The position numbers were made by a program, and so were the translations under genes. The notes below the pieces were generated by a model, which was not told the DNA's origin, did no database searches, and saw nothing but the letters and a program-made list of their open reading frames with translations. Below are positions 57,495-64,000 of a stretch of 64,000 bases of DNA, piece after piece (positions within the stretch are counted from its first letter, which is position 1; each line of letters begins with the position of its first letter). The stretch lies in contig NC_066275.1 of NCBI RefSeq assembly GCF_905404315.1, positions 8,246,001 through 8,310,000 on the forward strand. The letters are read 5' to 3'. Source of the DNA: Leptidea sinapis (lineage: Eukaryota > Arthropoda > Insecta > Lepidoptera > Pieridae).

Positions 57495-57734
57495 ATAGCA
57501 CTAAGTTGAAAAACTCTGTTGGGGATTCTTTAAGTCGCGCAGCTTATTTTAGTTATTTTAAGTCTTTTTTCCTACGATTTACTAATATAGGGGAATGCAG
57601 CCGATATTAATGCGATTATGTGTTGACGAATACGTCTGTTGGCTCTGTTTATAACTGTGGTCACAGAGAATTATAATGAGAGAAATGTAAAGAATTAATG
57701 ATTTTATACATATATTTTCTTACATACATACATA

Positions 57735-58250
57735 AACTCACGCCTTGTTCCCGTCGGGGTAGGCAGAGACAATAGAATGCCATTTGATTCTATCCTTACA
57801 AACCTCACGTGCTTCCTCTACATTCATACATGCTCGCCGGTTGCGGGTGCTTCGGACCTCTCCTTTTCTCAAAACATCTCCAATTTGGTCGACGAATATT
57901 CTACGAGGTCTCCCACGACCGACTTGCCCACACACACTTGCCTTATATATTTGCTGCGTCATTCTTTCTTCACTCATTCACACCACGTGTCCAAACCATT
58001 TCAGCATTCCTTTTTCAGTCCTTGTCACAACATCCTCTTTCAAACCACAGCGCGCTCGTATTACCGCATTCGGAATTCTATCAGTCAGTCTTACCCTACA
58101 CTTACTACGCAGTGATCGCATCCCAACTGCGTTAATTCTGCTTTTATGCTTCTTCTGCCATACCCAACTCTCACTTCCATACATTAACGTGGCGACAAGC
58201 ACTCCATTATGTACAGCCATTCGCGCTTCTATTGGCACAGACTGACCATA
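57735..58250 (-). mobile_element. Non-LTR retrotransposon C-terminal fragment
   Basis: Minus frames: IEARMAVHNGVLVATLMYGS, ESWVWQKKHKSRINAVGMRS, LTDRIPNAVIRARCGLKEDV, MLKWFGHVV, then after a frame change MSEERMTQQIYKASVCGQVG, RGRPRR, STRNRRACMNVEEAREVCKD and IVSAYPDG. This is a near-complete C-terminus of a reverse-transcriptase-bearing LINE, similar in layout to RTE proteins (YGSE.W, LRW.GH, GRP, RR). Three overlapping plus-strand ORFs (112, 153 and 108 residues) are its antisense. Confidence 0.8.
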
Positions 58251-58254
58251 ATAT

Positions 58255-58775
58255 ATATACTTGATCATGCAATATAATATATAGGTATGTATACCTACAT
58301 AGCTTTTATACCTACAAGCTTTACAGTTTAGATATATAATTGTATGTTGTTTTATCAATATTCAATACTTGTTATGCTAACTATTCAGGTCAGTCAAGTT
58401 AGATTGATGTTTAAGCTTTCTCCAAGGGATTCCAGAAAATATACTAAATAATAATAGTAAACACTGCACGCTTTACGATTTTCTAAATAATTGTTAAAAA
58501 ACTTGTGAAAATACTTGTTTTCCTTGACTTTGTATATAATGAATAAATTTTACTGTCATGTAATAATAATTAAAAAAAGATTCTTGTTAAAATTTATTGC
58601 ATCGTTCGTTTTGAATGTGGATAGATGCTGACATTCAGTAGGTGATTGAAATAACTTATATAAAAAAGAAAAGAAACATGGGGTTTAGTTATAGATGCAC
58701 TACATAGCTGGCCTCTTATATATATTATTTAGCTACCTATGTCGGATGAAAAGTGCTCTAGGGTTGCTCTATCTG
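58255..58775. other. AT-rich intergenic DNA
   Basis: No feature recognised. Confidence 0.45.
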
Positions 58776-58777
58776 TC

Positions 58778-58865
58778 CTAAAAGGCATTTATTTTCTCAA
58801 AATTGATCCCTTTAGAATTCTTTTTGATGTCATTTCTAATATACTAGATACTAATGTTCGATAGT
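58778..58865 (-). mobile_element. LINE 3' UTR remnant (same family as 1255-1690)
   Basis: AAAGGCATTTATTTTCTCAA, ATTGATCCCTTTAGAATTCT and TTTTTGATGTCATTTCTAAT; only the last 90 bases of the tail remain. Confidence 0.65.
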
Positions 58866-59003
58866 CACTACTAACATACGCGAATATAATGTTCTTAAAA
58901 ATAATGATTCTTAGTTCACCGAAAAAAGTCATACCATATGCCTATTTGATATCTACGTCTTATGAAATGAGAGCTTATGAAATGAGCTTTCGTGTTGTAG
59001 TGT

Positions 59004-59037
59004 TCGATTCTCTTTATATCAATATATAGAGAATCGA
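59004..59037. repeat. 34-base perfect-type hairpin
   Basis: TCGATTCTCTTTATAT (59004-59019), loop CA, then ATATATAGAGAATCGA (59022-59037); 15 of 16 positions pair. Confidence 0.7.
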
Positions 59038-59044
59038 TGACAGT

Positions 59045-59378
59045 AACTCAAAGAAATCTTTGAAGAAAAGAATATTGTGACTATTCACTTATTATAAAAT
59101 TTAACATACTATCATAAAACAGTTTCTTTCATAATAAAAATTGGATTTAATTTTTTACAACACTAAAAAAAGGGATTGGTTATTTATTATATTTAACTTT
59201 AAACAAGTTGTATAGTATGGTCGGGAAGGTAACAGATAATGAAAAATGTGTAACCCTGTAAGTTATCTGTACACTTAGATGTATATATTTTTTTATTTTT
59301 GTTTGTAATTTATGTTTTAGTGTGCGATTGTTGGGTTTCAGAATAAATAAATAAATAATTCTAGACTTCATACAAAAT
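59045..59378. other. AT-rich intergenic DNA
   Basis: The small minus ORF (59180-59371) has no recognised motif. AATAAATAAATAAATAA near 59342 is simple repeat. Confidence 0.4.
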
Positions 59379-59379
59379 A

Positions 59380-59705
59380 GCTTTACGATTGTAAATAGTT
59401 AAAATTTCACTATTCTTATAAAGTCTCAGCAGCTGTTCAAATGTTATTTATGGATTAAATTAACTTTTATCACAAAGTTTCTATTTTAAAAATATATCTA
59501 AGGGATCACTCTCTAATCATCTAAGGACAGCCTGAGACTACACTACGATTATATAAGCAATTATATGGTACAATAGTATTGTATAAATTCTGCTTTTTTT
59601 GAAGAGAGTTGCTTGCAGCGTTTTTCTCTCAGAGTTAAATTTGTTTCAAATTTTTCTAAGGGAATCAAGTTTGAAAAATAAATGCCATTAATGCTTTTTT
59701 AAGAG
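59380..59705 (+). mobile_element. LINE C-terminus/3' UTR, decayed (FYNKVPATVQAL family)
   Basis: AAGTCTCAGCAGCTGTTCAA ATG (degraded KVPATVQ), GGACAGCCTGAGACTA, GAAGAGAGTTGCTTGCAGCG, TCTAAGGGAATCAAGTTTGA. Plus orientation, many indels. Confidence 0.55.
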
Positions 59706-59892
59706 AATCAGAGTTAGCAATACGTAGGTTACACCAATTGACTCCATTCAAATGTACACTGTCACTCCTTCACTCAATTATTAGAATTCATGGATTAAGC
59801 TCAATTACACTATAACTAGGTAAAAATAACACGGGGCATATAATAACAATTATTTGATAGAGCAACATAAAAAGCAAGCAATATTGTAGTAG

Positions 59893-60203
59893 TACCAGTG
59901 GGAGGCTCCTTTGCACTGGATGCCCGCTAGATTATGGATTAACGGCGCCTATTTCTGCCGTGAAGTACTAAAATGTGAACATTATTGTGTTTCAGTCTGA
60001 AGGGCGTCGTAGCTAGTGATATTACTGGGCACATGAGACTTGACATCTTATGTCTCAAGATGACGACCGCAGTTGTTGTGCCGCTCAGAATTTTTGGGTT
60101 TTTCAATAATCTTAAGCAGCACTGCCTTGTAACGGGACTGGGCGTATCAATTACCAATCAGCTGAACGTCCTGATCATCTCGTCCTTATTTTCATAAAAA
60201 AAA
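59893..60203 (+). mobile_element. Element A, full length
   Basis: ACCAGTGGGAGGCTCCTTTG at the left, CGTCCTTATTTTCATAAAAA at the right; all blocks present. Opposed 72- and 70-residue ORFs are artefacts. Confidence 0.85.
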
Positions 60204-60945
60204 TAAAAAACTAAAACAACTTTCTTATGTAGTTAAAACTAGAATGAATGAAGTGTGAAAACGTTTTAGGCCAAAATCTGTATCTTGATAATCTGTATAT
60301 ATTATCTTCATAGCCACGCTGAAATTTGAAGGAGATTGATAGTGTTCGATTGAATCTTTCTGTTTTTTCCAGTCGCGTTACCATAGCGTTCCATGTGTTC
60401 AGAACAATGATACATGGGAGTCGTTCTTCTGTTTAAAATTTTGCTTTTGTAGTAGCAATAAAGTATATTACAGCTACATTTTTTTAAGTTTTAATGATAA
60501 TTTAATTTAGTTATTTTACAATTTTTATTTATGAATATTGGACAGCGTGATTATATGTATCGAACGTGAAGAGTAAGGGAAATCCATAACCATCCTTTTG
60601 ATTTATTTTATCAAAATCGAATCCATCATAAACATATTAATTTTATTTGAATACAGAAATAAATAATAATTTTCAATTACATAACCGAATTAATTCAATT
60701 TCAAAATATCTTTATTATCAAGTAAATTAAGTTATGTACAAAACCAGTGTAGGTAGATCCTAGTAGTACAGTATCGTGATTTTAGGTATTGTTTTGTGGG
60801 TACTTAGGCCTAATAAAAACATATAAAACATATAGAATAAGTTCACTACATGGTAAACAAACGTTGTTAAGTATAATAATTATTAATTCAGCAAGGTTTT
60901 TTAGTCTATATAAGCCTTAAACACGGCATTACATTTTATATCAAA
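60204..60945. other. Intergenic DNA
   Basis: AT-rich. An AATTCAATTTCAAAATATCT TTATTATCAAG run at about 60693 looks like the inverted 3' end of another Jockey-like LINE. No gene. Confidence 0.4.
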
Positions 60946-60949
60946 GACA

Positions 60950-63230
60950 ATTTTTTATTTTATTTGTATTTTATTTTATTCGGGAAACAAACAGTACAAC
61001 TTAATACACTTAAAAAATAAAACTTACAATATAAATCACTGACCAATAAAAGTTTCCACAATTAAATAGTACATTCTATGTACATGTAAATGCGAGCAAA
61101 TTAATTACAATTTAAAAGTACCTATTTGTAATGAAAATAATAAATATTAATTAAATATATTGTATTGAAAATAATAAAATATTTATAGGAAATTGTAGAT
61201 GATTTTAGTAATAATATTAATAATAAATTAGCATACATTTTTAAGTTAGTAAAGAGATGCAATATTATTAAATATGAAATGAATAAATGAGAATAAATTA
61301 AAACAAAGACATTTTCTTAATTTGTTCAATCAACTTCTGTATCGACCCTGAAAAGTAATCAATTGAACAGAATTCTTTGTTGTATACTAAACAAGAACGA
61401 TGAATTTGTGCATAGTTAGTTCGTGTAGTATGTTAATTAAACAAAGATTTAATTCGCGAAGATTGTCTTGGAGATCGGAAATTAAGGCAATTAAAAAGAA
61501 GTGGAGAGTCAAGCATATTATGTAGTAATTTTAGTAGAAATGTTTGATCCTTTACCTTACGACGTTTATCCAGAGAGATTAATTCTACACATTGATCGAT
61601 AGCGGAACACCTAAATTTTAAATGCTTTAAGAATTTCGTTTGAATTTTCTCTATTTCTTGAATATGGACTTTGTAATGAGGATTCCAAATTACCGAGCCG
61701 AATTCAAGTAAAGAACAACAACAAATGCATTAAATAGTAGAATCAGGGTGGTAATATGTTTAAAATCTTTACCGACTCTAAGAACAAATCCAAGCATGCG
61801 ATAGGCTTTTGCAGTCACCCATCTATAGTGATGAATAAAGGTTAACGAAGAGTCAAGGTGAACGCCCAAATCTCTCACCCATGAAACCCTTTCAATAAGA
61901 TTTTCAATTAAAGAGTACTTGAATTTAATAGCATTTTTTTGCGAGAAAAAGATATAACGTTAAATTTTAAATATTAAGTTGTAAGAGATTATCATTGCAA
62001 TGTTTACACAATTCATTCAAATCATCCTGTAATAAGCTATTACGTTAAATTTTAAATATTAAGTTGTAAGAGATTATCATTGCAATGTTTACACAATTCA
62101 TTCAAATCATCCTGTAATAAGCTACAATCAGAAGGTTTACTTATTGTTGTATATATCTTCATATCATCAGCATAGAGAAGAATTGAAGAATGTTTAAATA
62201 CTGCAATAATGTCATTTATGTATAGGTTAAATAAAAGGGGTCCAAGATGAGATCCTTGAGGAACACCAGAAGTAATAGGCACGAACGTAGAGCAGTAACC
62301 TTTAACTGTAACAGCCTGGCTTCGATCCCTGAGTATGAAGTAAGCCAACGGAGCAGGTCGCCATGTATACTGAGTTCTTCAATTTTACGAATTAAGATAA
62401 GATGACAGATTTTATCAAAAGCTTTTGAATAGTCGGTATACACAACATCCACCTGGAAGCCTTGATCCATTGCAGTAGTTACCTGATGAACAAACTCACA
62501 TAAGTTGGACTCCACAGATTTATTGCTAACGAAACCATGCTGTTGAGGAATAATAATGGGTCGTAGAATAGGAAAAACACAATCGAATATAATTTTTTCA
62601 AAAAGTTTAGTAATAGTACATAATTTGGATATGGGTCTGTAATTTTTCACATTGTGCTTGTCACCTGATTTAAAAACTGGCACCACATAACTTTGTTTCC
62701 ACAGTTGAGACAAATAGATTTGTGGAATAATAAATAAAGAGAAAGAGATAGAGAGCTACGACACCTTCCGACATCTTCCAAAAAAAAATAGGAGGCAAGC
62801 CATCCGGCCCACTTCCCCTATTAATATCCAGTTTACTGAGGTATCTATTTACTATAATAGAAGAAAGTGAAACCGATCCTATGCTAAAAGAGCTATACTT
62901 ACTCGAAGCACTTACACAATTATTATTGTTGGTTAAGACAGGTGACTCATAAACGGATTAAAAATATTTACTAAAAAGGGAATAAATATCATTTCCGCCA
63001 CTTGCCGTTAATTCGCTTAAATTCATAACCTCAGGGATGTTAGTGGAAGAGTTTTTGTAGTTGGAACTTAGTAATAAAAGCAATTGCGTTTTATTAGAGG
63101 GTAGGAAAGTTACAGCAACTGAATTAATTGCTACTTGAGAATAAACCTGAAGGTTTTTTATCAGTCCCATCAGTCGACTAGTCTTTGAGTAATTCGTGAA
63201 CAGATGTAAAAAAATGCACACGAGGTGAAT
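60950..63230 (-). mobile_element. Jockey-like LINE with reverse transcriptase domain, damaged
   Basis: Minus strand, 5' to 3'. A linker region (63221-62958) has LIKNLQVYSQVAINSVAVTF and MNLSELTASGGNDIYSLFSK. About 62830 carries a decayed linker ending SGPDGLP. The RT domain (62713-62052) has SQLWKQSYVVPVFKSGDK, NYRPIS, QHGFVSNKSVESNL, VYTDYSKAFDK, SGVPQGSHLGPLLFNLYIND and the catalytic LLYADDMKIY. After it come WVRDLGVHLDSSLTF (61900-61850), EFGSVIWNPHYKVHIQEIEK (about 61705-61646) and a C-terminus to about 61430. The 3' UTR runs to the ATTCGGGAAACAAACAGT-type end near 60978. Endonuclease domain not found. Frames change several times, and an 83-base duplication interrupts the thumb region, so it is inactive. 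In the Jockey/CR1 group; clade uncertain. Confidence 0.8.
61957..62124. repeat. 83-base tandem duplication inside the LINE
   Basis: Bases 61957-62039 are repeated exactly at 62042-62124 (period 85), starting ACGTTAAATTTTAAATATTA and ending CCTGTAATAAGCTA. No mismatch was seen, so the duplication is recent or an assembly artefact. The period is not a multiple of three. Confidence 0.85.
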
Positions 63231-64000
63231 TACTATTCTACTTTATTAACGTTGGTTAATATAGAGTATGATAGGTAGTCTGTAACAATATTTAATGAGA
63301 GAATTCAGTACTCAATACTCGTTCTAATTATGTAATAAAATTAGGTACTTAATTTTCAAACGAATTTCACTATGAAAAATTGAAGATACACCATCGCTGA
63401 TACACCACCTTTGAGCGAAAGCGCCAACAGATTCATGTGTCCGTCTTCAGATACTTACTTCAACGCCCCCAAATCACATGTAATTTGTGCGTGACGCGGT
63501 GACCATGAGTTGAATTATTAATTACTTATTTCACGCTTAAGTGATCAATCATTTTTTTCCTTATCCTATATATCACGTCCGCGCAAATAAATAGTGCCTC
63601 ACCAGTCATAACCACATCCAATAACCACATCAACTCCAAAGCTTAAAGGTATTTTAAAATTTCAATACAATAAGTCAAGTGACGCATTAGAAATTTAGCT
63701 TTAATTTATCTATCGCCACGACCAATTAGTCTTCATATGTTTAAAATACTTAACAACAGTGAAGAGATTAAATGATGTCTAGCACACCAAATTTGGTACA
63801 CCAAATGGGTTTAACAGATGATGACTATGCTCATTGATGGTAAGTATAATATACATTTAAATAATGTTAAACTGATTTATACCAAGAATATTTTCAATAT
63901 TTATAGTGGTCAATAAATAAACTATTCCATGTACAATTATTACTTAAAGTTTCTTTAGCCGAAAACAATAGTGCAAAAATGTCAAGAAACAATTTATTTT
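63231..64000. other. Intergenic DNA at right edge
   Basis: AT-rich, no gene or repeat recognised. No Antp coding sequence is visible. Confidence 0.5.

Noticed and set aside
57777..58245. Three overlapping plus-strand ORFs of 108-153 residues
   Set aside because: They are antisense to a clear non-LTR retrotransposon C-terminus on the minus strand.
1..64000. CRISPR array, operon or bacterial-type system
   Set aside because: Eukaryotic insect DNA; repeats are dispersed transposons, with no regularly spaced short repeats.
1..64000. Hox-cluster microRNA (mir-10, iab-4 type)
   Set aside because: In insects mir-10 lies between Dfd and Scr and iab-4 between abd-A and Abd-B, so neither is expected here; no matching hairpin was seen.

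Overview
The window is AT-rich invertebrate DNA from inside the Antennapedia part of an insect Hox cluster. The repeats point to Lepidoptera: Helitrons starting TC and ending CTAG, a tRNA-headed SINE, and RTE and Jockey/CR1-like LINE tails. I cannot name the species. Only two protein-coding Hox genes are supported, both on the minus strand. The left edge (1-369) holds the first 123 codons of Sex combs reduced (Scr); the homeodomain exon lies outside the window. At 43721-45284 lies a complete two-exon fushi tarazu (ftz) gene with a YPWM motif, a Gln50 homeodomain and a 208-base intron. The order Scr-ftz matches the insect cluster, so the right flank (45.5-64 kb) should be the ftz-Antp interval, although no Antp sequence is visible.

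Left interval (0.4-43.7 kb). This holds no convincing protein gene. Two small stretches stand out: a promoter-like patch at 1865-2140 and a strongly CpG/GC-rich patch at about 6290-6530. The latter could be a distal promoter and non-coding first exon of Scr, with a donor-like site at 6192 and an acceptor-like site at 398. The rest is AT-rich intergenic DNA filled with transposon debris. There are at least sixteen copies of one 300-base poly(A)-tailed element (called element A here), five tRNA-derived SINEs, and about twelve tails or C-terminal fragments of a Jockey/CR1-like LINE (LINE B). RTE-like LINE C-termini, Helitrons (one nested in another, one carrying a SINE) and several foldback elements complete the set.

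ftz neighbourhood (42.8-45.8 kb). This stretch is largely free of recognisable repeats apart from a 123-base palindrome about 0.8 kb past the stop. Upstream of the chosen ftz start is an open reading frame extension that is probably 5' UTR, with a TATA-like and an initiator-like sequence.

Right interval (45.8-64 kb). This is again intergenic DNA with element A, RTE LINE ends, two abutting Helitrons, a Helitron next to a decayed retroelement C-terminus (54.06-54.46 kb), and a damaged Jockey-like LINE with a YADD reverse transcriptase (60.95-63.23 kb) that carries an internal 83-base tandem duplication.

Functionally, the window is regulatory space for Scr and ftz. I did not find a previously undescribed gene system. 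The most notable points are the motif state of Ftz (YPWM kept, LXXLL degenerate), the CpG patch as a candidate Scr promoter or antisense start, a pair of CTCF-like motifs, and unusual inverted-repeat elements, including one built from a tRNA-like sequence. Repeat boundaries are approximate unless terminal bases are stated.
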